A DNA stretch of 64,000 nt from Pseudomonas sp. SCA2728.1_7 (lineage in GTDB: Bacteria; Pseudomonadota; Gammaproteobacteria; Pseudomonadales; Pseudomonadaceae), in contig NZ_CP073104.1 in NCBI RefSeq assembly GCF_018138145.1, positions 1,550,001 to 1,614,000 of the forward strand, in the 5' to 3' direction. Below, in pieces: positions 1-7,291 of the stretch; position 1 is the first letter of the stretch; every line of letters starts with the position of its first letter. Below the pieces are notes generated by a model. That model was not told where the DNA came from, ran no database searches, and worked only from the letters and a program-made list of their open reading frames with translations. The position numbers and the translations under genes were made by a program.

Positions 1-314
1 GCATCGGCCCGGTGTCCGCCACCCGCCGCTGCCTGGACAAAGCTGGCTGGAACATTGGCCAACTCGACCTGATCGAGGCCAACGAAGCGTTCGCCGCGCA
101 ATCGCTGGCGGTGGCCAAAGATCTGCAATGGGATCTGGACAAGGTCAACGTCAACGGCGGCGCCATTGCGCTGGGCCATCCGATCGGTGCCTCGGGTTGC
201 CGCGTACTGGTGACCCTGCTGCATGAAATGATCAAGCGTGATGCGAAAAAGGGTCTGGCGACCCTGTGCATCGGCGGCGGCCAGGGCGTGGCGCTGGCGC
301 TGGAACGCGCATAA
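1..314 (+). CDS. acetyl-CoA acetyltransferase (thiolase), 3' end only
   Basis: C-terminal ~104 residues of a thiolase; the gene enters from the left edge, reading in the frame of position 3. Visible are NEAFAAQ, the catalytic His motif GHPIGASG and the catalytic Cys motif CIGGGQG near the end, all standard for the biosynthetic/degradative acetoacetyl-CoA thiolase family, which condenses or cleaves acetoacetyl-CoA in the cytoplasm. Whether it is the PHB, ketone-body or fatty-acid type cannot be decided from this part. It is followed by an intrinsic terminator. Confidence 0.93.
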   Translation, partial: IGPVSATRRCLDKAGWNIGQLDLIEANEAFAAQSLAVAKDLQWDLDKVNVNGGAIALGHPIGASGCRVLVTLLHEMIKRDAKKGLATLCIGGGQGVALALERA

Positions 315-371
315 CCAGAGTTCAACAGTGAATGGCGGATCCACGACATCCGCCGCTTGCTGGCAACAAAA

Positions 372-408
372 ACCCGGTGCGACTTGCGTTGCACCGGGTG
401 TTTTTTTG
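372..408 (+). terminator. intrinsic terminator after thiolase
   Basis: A perfect 9-bp stem (ACCCGGTGC / GCACCGGGT) with a 10-nt loop is followed by a run of eight T after one G. It lies about 60 nt beyond the thiolase stop. Confidence 0.88.
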
Positions 409-436
409 CCTGTTCGAAATCGGCTTTGACTGTTCC

Positions 437-519
437 GGCCCTATCGCGAGCAGGCTCACTCCTACATTGGAATTGTGAACCCATTCAATTGTAGGAGTGA
501 GCCTGCTCGCGATAGGGCC
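437..519. repeat. REP pair (inverted), 'CTCACTCC' variant
   Basis: Two REP units in inverted orientation form a perfect 29-bp inverted repeat (437-465 and 491-519) around a 25-nt spacer. The core reads GCGAGCAGGCTCACTCC. It sits between two convergent genes (thiolase and cobF), as is typical of Pseudomonas REPIN elements. Confidence 0.9.
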
Positions 520-537
520 AGTCAAAGCACCAACAAT

Positions 538-1293
538 CTAAGGCTTGCGCAGCAAATAGGTATCCATGATCCACCCATGCTCCGCCCGCGCCGCCTTGCG
601 CACCCGCTCGATCTCATCCGCGACATCCGCCAGCCGGCCACTGATCAGAATCTCATCCGGCGTGCCCAGGTAGGCGCCCCAATAAATCTGAGTCTGCTGA
701 TCGGCGACCCGCTGATACGAATCTTCAGCATCGAGCATCACCACCAGACTGTCCGTATCACTCACCTGCCCCGCTGCCAAACGCCGCCCGGTGGTGATTT
801 CAATGGAGCGGCCGATCGTATTCAACGGCACCTTGTGCTGCGCCGCCAACGCCTGAACGCTGGTAATCCCGGGAATCACCTCAAACTCGAAGGCACACGT
901 ACCCGAGGCCAGAATCGCCTGAAGGATACGCACGGTGCTGTCGTACAACGCCGGGTCGCCCCACACCAGGAAACCGCCGCACTGGCCGTCAGACATTTCG
1001 TCATTGATCAGCCGCTCGAAGATCTGCTGCTTGGCACGGTTCAGCTCATCGACACTGGCGGTATAGTCGACATCACCGCGCTCGCGCTCCGGGCTGTGGG
1101 CTTCGACGAAGCGATAGTCGGGGTCGTCGATGTAGCGCTCACAGATCTCTCGGCGCAAGTCGATCAGCTTGCCCTTGCTCTGGCCTTTATCAATCAAAAA
1201 GAACACGTCGACCCGGTTCAGCGCCTTCACGGCCTGCATCGTGATGTAGTCGGGGTTACCGGCGCCGATACCGATCACCAGCAGTTGTTTCAT
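538..1293 (-). CDS. cobF: precorrin-6A synthase (deacetylating) CobF
   Basis: A 251-residue SAM-dependent tetrapyrrole methylase. The N-terminal LLVIGIGAGNPDYIT motif and the VWGDPALYDST segment mark the family; length and the HSPERERGDVDY region match CobF, which methylates precorrin-5 at C-1 and releases acetate in aerobic cobalamin synthesis. ATG at 1293 is chosen because AAGGAG lies 7 nt upstream; a GTG one codon earlier is possible but too close to it. The ATG overlaps the stop of the upstream phosphatase gene (TGATG), so the two are translationally coupled. No other cob gene is in the window. Confidence 0.93.
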   Translation of the reverse strand: MKQLLVIGIGAGNPDYITMQAVKALNRVDVFFLIDKGQSKGKLIDLRREICERYIDDPDYRFVEAHSPERERGDVDYTASVDELNRAKQQIFERLINDEMSDGQCGGFLVWGDPALYDSTVRILQAILASGTCAFEFEVIPGITSVQALAAQHKVPLNTIGRSIEITTGRRLAAGQVSDTDSLVVMLDAEDSYQRVADQQTQIYWGAYLGTPDEILISGRLADVADEIERVRKAARAEHGWIMDTYLLRKP

Positions 1294-1853
1294 CACAAAG
1301 CTCCTTTAAGGCACAGGCGCCAGCGCCCGGTGAAGCGTAGTTCGACCATCGACAGCGGTTCGACATCAATGTCATGAAATGCCGAACCGCGCATCACGTG
1401 GATCAGCGCGGCGCGGATGACAAACGGATGCGTCACCGCCACCACCTGTCCCGGCATGGCTTGCAGGCTGCTCAACCATATCGCCACACGCTCGCATAAC
1501 TGCGCCACCGACTCACCGTCGTGGGGGGTTGCGTGGGGATCTTCCAGCCACGCCTGCAGCGCGGCGTCTTCCGAGCGTTGCAGATCCTTGATCGACATCC
1601 CGTGCCAACGGCCCCAGTCACAATCGCGTAGCGCGTCATCCACTTGCGCATCCGCGCCAAACCACGCCGCTGTCTGCCGTGTGCGCAATTCCGGCGCGCA
1701 AATCAAGCGTCGCGCGGCGTCGAAACGCTGGGCCAATTCACCCGACGCCAACCCACTATTTTCAACAGGCTCATTCGTAGGAAAACACGCCAATTTTTGT
1801 GCGACGGTTCGCGCATGGCAAATCAATGTCAAACGAGTGGTCTGCACAGGCAT
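1293..1853 (-). CDS. histidine-phosphatase-family protein coupled to cobF
   Basis: A 186-residue member of the phosphoglycerate-mutase-like histidine phosphatase superfamily: nucleophile His in LICHART, ELRTRQTA, DWGRWHG, HDGESVAQLCERV and the second His in VAVTHPFVIRAAL. The usual RHG triad around the nucleophile reads CHA, so the first conserved Arg is replaced by Cys. Position directly before cobF suggests a cobalamin-related job such as an alpha-ribazole-phosphatase-like step, but that is inference from context. At ATG 1853 the GGAG is only 2 nt away; the GTG at 1847 has better spacing (8 nt) and may be the real start. Confidence 0.75.
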   Translation of the reverse strand: MPVQTTRLTLICHARTVAQKLACFPTNEPVENSGLASGELAQRFDAARRLICAPELRTRQTAAWFGADAQVDDALRDCDWGRWHGMSIKDLQRSEDAALQAWLEDPHATPHDGESVAQLCERVAIWLSSLQAMPGQVVAVTHPFVIRAALIHVMRGSAFHDIDVEPLSMVELRFTGRWRLCLKGAL

Positions 1854-2000
1854 CGCTCCGGTAGGCCTTGATGAAAATCAACGACGTAAAGCCGTTCTGT
1901 TGGCAATTGTGCCGTAAACCGAGGGTTGCGGGGCTGCCGGATAGCCACCGGAAAAACGGACGACGCCAGGAATACGGCAATATCTGACACCGTTGTAGGC
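1854..2000 (-). promoter_or_regulatory. structured leader of the cobF operon, cobalamin-riboswitch-like in part
   Basis: On the minus strand, 1949-1920 reads TCCGGTG-N2-TATCCGG followed by CAGCCCCGCAAC, resembling the conserved P-stem and CCCGCAAC part of cobalamin riboswitches. An outer stem GCCGTA/TACGGC (1911-1916 with 1972-1977) encloses it. The canonical GGGAA just before is replaced by GTTTT, and a B12-box candidate just before the first gene is weak. It may be a divergent or decayed riboswitch, or unrelated structure. Confidence 0.3.
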
Positions 2001-2012
2001 AATGGACTACAA
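1993..2012. promoter_or_regulatory. palindrome TTGTAG-N8-CTACAA, possible operator
   Basis: A 20-bp perfect inverted repeat in the region between the divergent cobF and RpiR-regulator genes. It shares TGTA...TACA arms with two further palindromes downstream (2026-2047 and 2101-2116). Confidence 0.4.
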
Positions 2013-2025
2013 GGACGGTCGAATT

Positions 2026-2047
2026 CCGTGTAGCCCTTGTTACACGG
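2026..2047. promoter_or_regulatory. palindrome CCGTGTA-N8-TACACGG, possible operator
   Basis: A 22-bp perfect inverted repeat, with inner half-sites TGTA-N8-TACA spaced exactly as in the palindrome at 2101-2116. It is a candidate second site for the adjacent RpiR-type regulator. Confidence 0.45.
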
Positions 2048-2094
2048 GCACCGCGCGCCATTTTGGCGCCTTTTCAACACGCTGAAAAATTCAC

Positions 2095-2122
2095 TAGACA
2101 TGTAACGCCAGTTACATAAATA
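2095..2122 (+). promoter_or_regulatory. candidate rpiR-gene promoter with operator in the spacer
   Basis: TAGACA (2095-2100) and TAAATA (2117-2122) are spaced by 16 nt, and those 16 nt are exactly the palindrome TGTAAC-GCCA-GTTACA (2101-2116). A regulator bound there would occlude the promoter, so autoregulation by the downstream RpiR protein is the natural reading. The -10 box is a weak match, so the promoter is inferred. Confidence 0.45.
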
Positions 2123-2176
2123 CTGTTTTAACGGATTATGAAGCGAATTCAACACCCTCATCCAGCAGGAGCCCGG

Positions 2177-3031
2177 ATGCCCCCTCTCAGAGACCTGATC
2201 ACCGATCCCGGCCTGGATCTTACGCCGTCGGAGCGCAAAGTCGTTCGCGCCTTGCTGGATCAGTACCCCCGCAACGGTCTGGGGCCGATGGCACGTCTGG
2301 CTGAACATGCCGGCGTCAGCGATCCGACCATTGTGCGGCTGGTGAAAAAACTCGGCTTTGGCGGTTACGCCGAATTCCAGGAAGCACTGCTCAGCGACAT
2401 GGATCACCGCCTGCGCTCGCCGCGCACGCTGTTGCAACCGCGCGCCCATCAGCACAAGGACGACGCCTGGAGCCACTATCTGGGCGACAGCCATCGCCTG
2501 TTGGTCGAAACCCAATCGCTGACCCAACCGGAAGACGTGCGCATTCTCACCGACTGGCTGCTCGATGCCCGGCATCAGGTGTACTGTTTCGGCGGGCGCT
2601 TCAGCAGCCTGATGGCCACTTATCTGCTCAATCACTTGCGCCTGCTGCGCTCCGGTTGCTTCGCTTTGGAAGACAACGCGCAACTGCCTGATCGCCTGTT
2701 CGATCTGCAACGTCAGGACGTGGTCCTGCTGTTCGACTATCGCCGCTATCAGACTCAGGCCCTGCGGGTCGCCAGTGCGGCGAAAAATAACAACGCGCGC
2801 GTGGTGCTGTTCACCGACATCTATGCCTCGCCGCTGCGCGAACTGGCCGACCTGATCATCAGCGCGCCGGTGGAATCGGCCTCGCCGTTCGACACCATGG
2901 TGCCGGCGCTGGCGCAGGTCGAAGCACTGATCGCCTGCCTGACCCTGCGCACCGAAAACCTCGCCGATCGCCTGGAAGGCATCGATGCCCTGCGCAATGA
3001 CTTCAACACCCACCTGCTGGAGGATAAATAA
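2177..3031 (+). CDS. MurR/RpiR-family transcriptional regulator
   Basis: 284 residues. The N-terminal HTH_6 domain (about residues 10-85; LTPSERKVVRALL, ARLAEHAGVSDPTIVRLVKKLGF) binds DNA; the second half (about 115-260) is a SIS sugar-phosphate-binding fold (QVYCFGGRFSSLMATYL, DVVLLFDYRRYQ, VVLFTDIYASP). The ATG at 2177 has AGGAG 5 nt upstream; an earlier in-frame ATG at 2138 lacks a good ribosome-binding site. Members of this family without sugar ligands also control amino-acid and nitrogen catabolism. It heads the plus-strand catabolic cluster, 2 nt before the isochorismatase gene, and palindromes in its leader suggest autoregulation. Confidence 0.9.
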   Translation: MPPLRDLITDPGLDLTPSERKVVRALLDQYPRNGLGPMARLAEHAGVSDPTIVRLVKKLGFGGYAEFQEALLSDMDHRLRSPRTLLQPRAHQHKDDAWSHYLGDSHRLLVETQSLTQPEDVRILTDWLLDARHQVYCFGGRFSSLMATYLLNHLRLLRSGCFALEDNAQLPDRLFDLQRQDVVLLFDYRRYQTQALRVASAAKNNNARVVLFTDIYASPLRELADLIISAPVESASPFDTMVPALAQVEALIACLTLRTENLADRLEGIDALRNDFNTHLLEDK

Positions 3032-3033
3032 GG

Positions 3034-3678
3034 ATGTTCAGCCTTCCCCACCGCTCGCCGCGGGACTTGCCGTTTGTCACCGATCACACCGCGCTGTTGC
3101 TGGTGGACATGCAGCGTGCCTGGCTCGAGCCGCAGTTCGATGCGCACCTCAACGGTCCTGAAGCCGAGTATTTCCTGACCCGCGCGCACATGCAGGTGGT
3201 GCCCAACCAACGTCGCCTGCTCAGCGCTTTTCGCGAAGCGCGGCAGAACGTGCTGCACACCATTATCGAAAGCCTTACGGCTGATGGCCGCGACCGCTCG
3301 CTCGACCACAAACTCTCGGACATGCACCTGCCCAAAGGCAGCGTGCAGGCGCGGATCATTGAAGACCTGAGCCCGGTGGAAAACGAAATCGTCCTGCCGA
3401 AGACCTCGTCCGGCGTCTTCAACTCGACCAACATCGACTACGTGCTGCGCAACCTGCAAACCCGTCATCTGATCATCGCCGGCATCGTCACCGACCAGTG
3501 CGTGGACATGGCCGTGCGCGACGCCGCCGATCGCGGCTATCTGGTCACGCTGGTCGAAGATGCCTGCGCCACCTACAGTACCGAACGCCATCACGCCTGC
3601 CTGAATGCGATCAAGGGTTACTGCTGGATCACCGACACCGACACCGTGCTCGCCCGCTTGCAGGAGATGCGGCCATGA
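3034..3678 (+). CDS. isochorismatase-like cysteine hydrolase
   Basis: 214 residues of the isochorismatase/nicotinamidase fold: catalytic Asp in ALLLVDMQRAW, Lys in VLPKTSSGVF, and the Cys in IVTDQCVDMAVRDAADRGY. These enzymes hydrolyse amides, ureides or carbamates (N-carbamoyl compounds, nicotinamide, ureidoacrylate). The start follows the RpiR stop by 2 nt with GGAGG in range, and its stop overlaps the next start (ATGAG). The substrate is not predictable; in this operon an amide or ureide cleavage step is plausible. Confidence 0.88.
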   Translation: MFSLPHRSPRDLPFVTDHTALLLVDMQRAWLEPQFDAHLNGPEAEYFLTRAHMQVVPNQRRLLSAFREARQNVLHTIIESLTADGRDRSLDHKLSDMHLPKGSVQARIIEDLSPVENEIVLPKTSSGVFNSTNIDYVLRNLQTRHLIIAGIVTDQCVDMAVRDAADRGYLVTLVEDACATYSTERHHACLNAIKGYCWITDTDTVLARLQEMRP

Positions 3679-5006
3679 GCGCGCGCCTGACGCCACTGCC
3701 GATGACCACGCTGGTTACCACCGACCTGATCGGCATCACCCGTGGCCGTTCGTTTCCCACTGATGAGCTTGAGCACTATCAAGCCGCCGGGTGCGGCTGG
3801 GTACCGGCGAACAGCGCGTTGACGCCGCAGGACATCATTGCTTCAACCAATCCGTGGGGCGCCTATGGCGATCTGCGGTTGATTCCCGATCTGGGCAGCC
3901 GCGTCACCGTCGGCAACGGCCCGGACGCCGACGCGCCGGCGCTGGATTTCATTCACGGCGATATCCGCGAAACCGATGGCCGCCCGTGGGGCGCCTGCCC
4001 GCGCACGCTGTTGCGTGACGAAATCGAACGTTATCGCGATGAACTGGGCTTGCAGGTCAACGCCGCGTTCGAACATGAATTCAACCTGCACGCCGGTTTT
4101 GCCGAGCATCTGGCGTTTTCCCTCGAAGCCCAGCGTCAGGGCGCCGAGTTCGGTGGCTGGCTGCTCAGTGCCCTGCGCGCCGGTGGGGTCGAGCCGGAAA
4201 TGTTTCTGCCCGAATACGGCAAGCACCAATACGAAATCACCTGCCGCCCGACGCTCGGCGTGGCTGCGGCAGATCGCGCCGTCAACGTGCGCGAGATCAC
4301 CCGCGAGATTGCCCGGCAAATGGGCCTCGACCTGAGCTTCGCGCCGAAGACCGCCGCCGACGCGGTGTGCAACGGCGTGCACCTGCACATCAGCCTGCTC
4401 GATCTGGCTGGTCAACCGATGCTTTACGACGCCGGCACCAGCAATGGTCTGTCGAGCCTCGGCCAGCATTGGGCAGCGGGAATCCTGCATTACTTGCCGG
4501 CCCTCTGTGCGTTCACTGCGCCGACGCCGGTGTCGTACGAGCGCTTGCAGCCGCATCACTGGAGCGCGTCTTACGCTTGTCTGGGTCAACAGAACCGCGA
4601 GGCGGCGCTGCGCATCTGCCCGACCGTAACCCTCGGCGGTAAATCCGTGGCCCAGCAGTTCAACCTCGAATTCCGCGCCATGGACGCCACTGCCTCGCCG
4701 CATCTGGCCATGGCGGCGCTGCTGATCGCCGGACGACTGGGCATCGAACAGCGTCTGGCACTGAACGCGATCACCGATGAAATTCCCGATTCACTCAACG
4801 ACGAGCAACGCCAGGCGCGGGGCATCATTGCCCTGCCCGCCTCGCTGGCCCAGGCGCTGGATTGCCTGCGCAACAGTGGCGCCTTCACTGCATGGCTGCC
4901 CAAGCCGTTGCTCGACACCTATTACGCCCTGAAAACCGAGGAACTGGCGCTGACGGAACAGCTCTCGCCCGCTGACTTGTGTGAGCACTATGCACGCCTG
5001 TACTGA
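3675..5006 (+). CDS. glutamine-synthetase-like ligase (gamma-glutamyl amide synthetase type)
   Basis: 443 residues with the glutamine synthetase catalytic fold: FEHEFNLH (metal-binding glutamates), NGVHLHISL (ATP/substrate loop), NREAALRI, and NLEFRAMDATASPHLAMA at the active site. The N-terminal beta-grasp domain is reduced (TTDLIGITRGRSF, WGAYGDLRLIPD). The protein groups with GlnA-like/PuuA-type ligases that join glutamate to an amine other than ammonia rather than with housekeeping GlnA, and lacks an obvious adenylylation loop. ATG 3675 overlaps the preceding stop by 4 nt. A role in activating an amine for degradation is inferred from the neighbouring hydrolases. Confidence 0.85.
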   Translation: MSARLTPLPMTTLVTTDLIGITRGRSFPTDELEHYQAAGCGWVPANSALTPQDIIASTNPWGAYGDLRLIPDLGSRVTVGNGPDADAPALDFIHGDIRETDGRPWGACPRTLLRDEIERYRDELGLQVNAAFEHEFNLHAGFAEHLAFSLEAQRQGAEFGGWLLSALRAGGVEPEMFLPEYGKHQYEITCRPTLGVAAADRAVNVREITREIARQMGLDLSFAPKTAADAVCNGVHLHISLLDLAGQPMLYDAGTSNGLSSLGQHWAAGILHYLPALCAFTAPTPVSYERLQPHHWSASYACLGQQNREAALRICPTVTLGGKSVAQQFNLEFRAMDATASPHLAMAALLIAGRLGIEQRLALNAITDEIPDSLNDEQRQARGIIALPASLAQALDCLRNSGAFTAWLPKPLLDTYYALKTEELALTEQLSPADLCEHYARLY

Positions 5007-5742
5007 ATCCGCCGAACTGGGGTTGTACACCCGCCCGGCCTACAACCTGAGCCGCGAAGATTCGACGCACCCGTTGATTCTGGTGTGCGAACACGCCAGC
5101 CGCTACATCCCCGAAGCCCTGAACAATCTGGGTCTGGACGCTGCCGCCGCTGCTGAACACATCGCTTGGGACATTGGCGCACTGCAACTGGCCGAGCAAC
5201 TATCAGAGATGCTCGGCGCCACCCTGTTGAGCGCCAATTATTCGCGCCTGCTGATCGATCTGAACCGGCCACGCCACGCCCCGGACAGCATTCCGGCGCA
5301 GAGCGAGATTTATCAGGTGCCGGGCAACCGCGAGCTGGACGAAGCCACCCGCGAATACCGGCGCCAGACCTTGTTCAAACCGTTTCACGCGCGCTTGCAG
5401 ACCTTGATCGACGAACGTGTTGCTCAGGGCCAGGCAGTGCGTGTGGTCGGGATTCACAGTTTCACCCCAGTGTATTACGGCCAGCCGCGACCGCTGGAAG
5501 TCGGCGTGCTGTTCGGTCAGGCCAAGGCTTACGCGCAACGTTTGCTCGATGGCCTCGGCGAACATCCGCTGAAAGTGGCCGGCAACCAGCCCTACAAGAT
5601 CGATCCGCTGGGCGACATGACCGTGCCGGTGCACGGCGACGCCCGTGGCCTCGACTCGGTGCTGATCGAGGTGCGCAATGACTTGCTGCGCAGCCCCGAA
5701 GCCGTATCACGCTGGGCCGGATACCTCGCGCCATTGCTGTAA
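4990..5742 (+). CDS. N-formylglutamate amidohydrolase family protein
   Basis: About 250 residues of the FGase (HutG-type) family: LILVCEHASRYIPEAL, AWDIGALQLAEQL, YSRLLIDLNRP, VGIHSFTPVYYG, GNQPYKIDP and the terminal VLIEVRNDLL carry the zinc-peptidase-like signature. HutG cleaves N-formylglutamate to formate and glutamate in histidine use; no other hut gene is here, so the substrate may be another N-acylated or gamma-glutamyl compound made by the preceding ligase. The start overlaps the end of the ligase gene (GTG 4981 or ATG 4990; ATG preferred). Confidence 0.87.
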   Translation: MHACTESAELGLYTRPAYNLSREDSTHPLILVCEHASRYIPEALNNLGLDAAAAAEHIAWDIGALQLAEQLSEMLGATLLSANYSRLLIDLNRPRHAPDSIPAQSEIYQVPGNRELDEATREYRRQTLFKPFHARLQTLIDERVAQGQAVRVVGIHSFTPVYYGQPRPLEVGVLFGQAKAYAQRLLDGLGEHPLKVAGNQPYKIDPLGDMTVPVHGDARGLDSVLIEVRNDLLRSPEAVSRWAGYLAPLL

Positions 5743-5823
5743 TGAATGAAAGATTGCTGACGCTGTAAACGATGGACCGATAACAACTAAAACGACCGAC
5801 TGGCTGACAAGGAGTTGCGCTTC

Positions 5824-7173
5824 ATGGAAATTGAAGAATTCGGCTACAAGCAAGAGTTGAAACGTAGCCTGACGCTGACCGACCTGGTGGTGTACGGGAT
5901 GATCTTCATGATCCCCATCGCCCCGTTCGGTGTGTATGGCTACGTCAACGCCGAGGCCCCGGGGATGGTGCCGCTGGCGTACATCATCGGCATGGTGGCG
6001 ATGCTGTTCACGGCGCTGAGCTACGGCAGCATGGCCAAGGCGTTTCCGATTGCCGGCTCGGTGTATTCCTACGCGCAACGCGGCCTCAATCAACATGTCG
6101 GCTTCATCGCCGGTTGGCTGATGCTGCTCGATTACCTGCTGATTCCGCCGCTGCTCTATGTCTACGCAGCGATGGCGCTCAACCATTTGTACCCGGACAT
6201 TCCGAAAGTCGGCTTTATTCTGGCGTTCCTGGTCAGCGCGACCTTCGTCAACCTGCGCGGCATCACGTTCACCGCGCGGATGAACATCATCTTCCTGCTG
6301 GCGCAACTGGTAGTACTCGGCATCTTCCTGTTCTACGCGTGGAATGCCTTGCACAACGGTGGCGGTAACGGCGAGCTGACCCTGGCGCCGCTGTATCACG
6401 CGGAAACCTTCAACTTCGCCCTGCTGATGCAAGCGGTGTCGATTGCGGTGCTGTCGTTCCTCGGCTTCGATGCGATCTCCACCCTCGCTGAAGAAATCAA
6501 GGGCGATCCGGGCAAAAGCGTCGGCAAAGCCGCGCTGATCACCCTGGTGGTCATGGGCGTGATTTTCGTTGCACAAACCTGGATCGCCACCGATCTGGCA
6601 GCGGGCATGGGTTTCAAGTCAGCCGACACCGCGTTCTATGAAATCGCCGAAATCGCAGCCGGCAGCTGGCTGGCAACCCTGACCGCTGTCGCGACGGCGC
6701 TGGCCTGGGGCGTGGCTGTAGCGATCACCTCGCAAGCCGCTGTCTCGCGTCTGCTGTTCGGCATGGCCCGCGACGGCAAACTGCCGAAAGTACTGGCCAA
6801 GGTGCACCCGAAACACAACACGCCGTACCTGAGCATTTATCTGGTCGCCGTGCTGTCGCTGGTGATCTGCTACCTGTTCATCAACTCGGTCGACACCCTG
6901 ACCTCGCTGGTCAACTTCGGCGCGCTCAGCGGTTTCATGCTGCTGCACCTGACAGTGATCAACTACTACTGGCGTCGGCAGAAGTCCGGTCAGGTCGTGC
7001 GTCACCTGATCTGCCCGGTGGTCGGCTTCATCATCGTCGCGGCCATCATGTACAACATGGGCGTCGATGCGCAGAAACTTGGGCTGATCTGGATTGCCCT
7101 GGGTCTGGTGTACCTGTTCTTCCTCAGCAAACTCGGCGCCAGCACCGCGCTGCCTGACCCGAGCAACGGCTGA
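5824..7173 (+). CDS. APC-family amino acid/amine permease
   Basis: 449 residues with about 12 membrane segments, starting with LTLTDLVVYGMIFMIPIAPFGVYGYV and ending in a cluster of hydrophobic helices (HLICPVVGFIIVAAIMYNMGV, LIWIALGLVYLFFLSKL). This is the APC superfamily of proton-coupled amino-acid and polyamine importers, acting in the inner membrane. ATG 5824 follows AAGGAG by 9 nt; a TTG three codons earlier is less likely. It is in line with the upstream hydrolases (81-nt gap) and most likely imports the cluster's substrate. Confidence 0.9.
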   Translation: MEIEEFGYKQELKRSLTLTDLVVYGMIFMIPIAPFGVYGYVNAEAPGMVPLAYIIGMVAMLFTALSYGSMAKAFPIAGSVYSYAQRGLNQHVGFIAGWLMLLDYLLIPPLLYVYAAMALNHLYPDIPKVGFILAFLVSATFVNLRGITFTARMNIIFLLAQLVVLGIFLFYAWNALHNGGGNGELTLAPLYHAETFNFALLMQAVSIAVLSFLGFDAISTLAEEIKGDPGKSVGKAALITLVVMGVIFVAQTWIATDLAAGMGFKSADTAFYEIAEIAAGSWLATLTAVATALAWGVAVAITSQAAVSRLLFGMARDGKLPKVLAKVHPKHNTPYLSIYLVAVLSLVICYLFINSVDTLTSLVNFGALSGFMLLHLTVINYYWRRQKSGQVVRHLICPVVGFIIVAAIMYNMGVDAQKLGLIWIALGLVYLFFLSKLGASTALPDPSNG

Positions 7174-7248
7174 CAAGAAAAAGAGCGGCGTCTGACAACA
7201 AATCAGGCGACCGCCGATTTATCGCGTGGAAACCGACAGTGATAGTCA

Positions 7249-7274
7249 GGTTCGGCGACTTTGCCGAACCTTTT
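7249..7274 (+). terminator. hairpin with short T-run before the AruF-like gene
   Basis: GGTTCGGC / GCCGAACC is a perfect 8-bp stem with a 6-nt loop followed by TTTT. It lies 18 nt before the AruF-like start. It could end the permease transcript or act as an attenuator for the two acyltransferase genes. Confidence 0.6.
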
Positions 7275-7291
7275 GATACAGGAGTACATCC

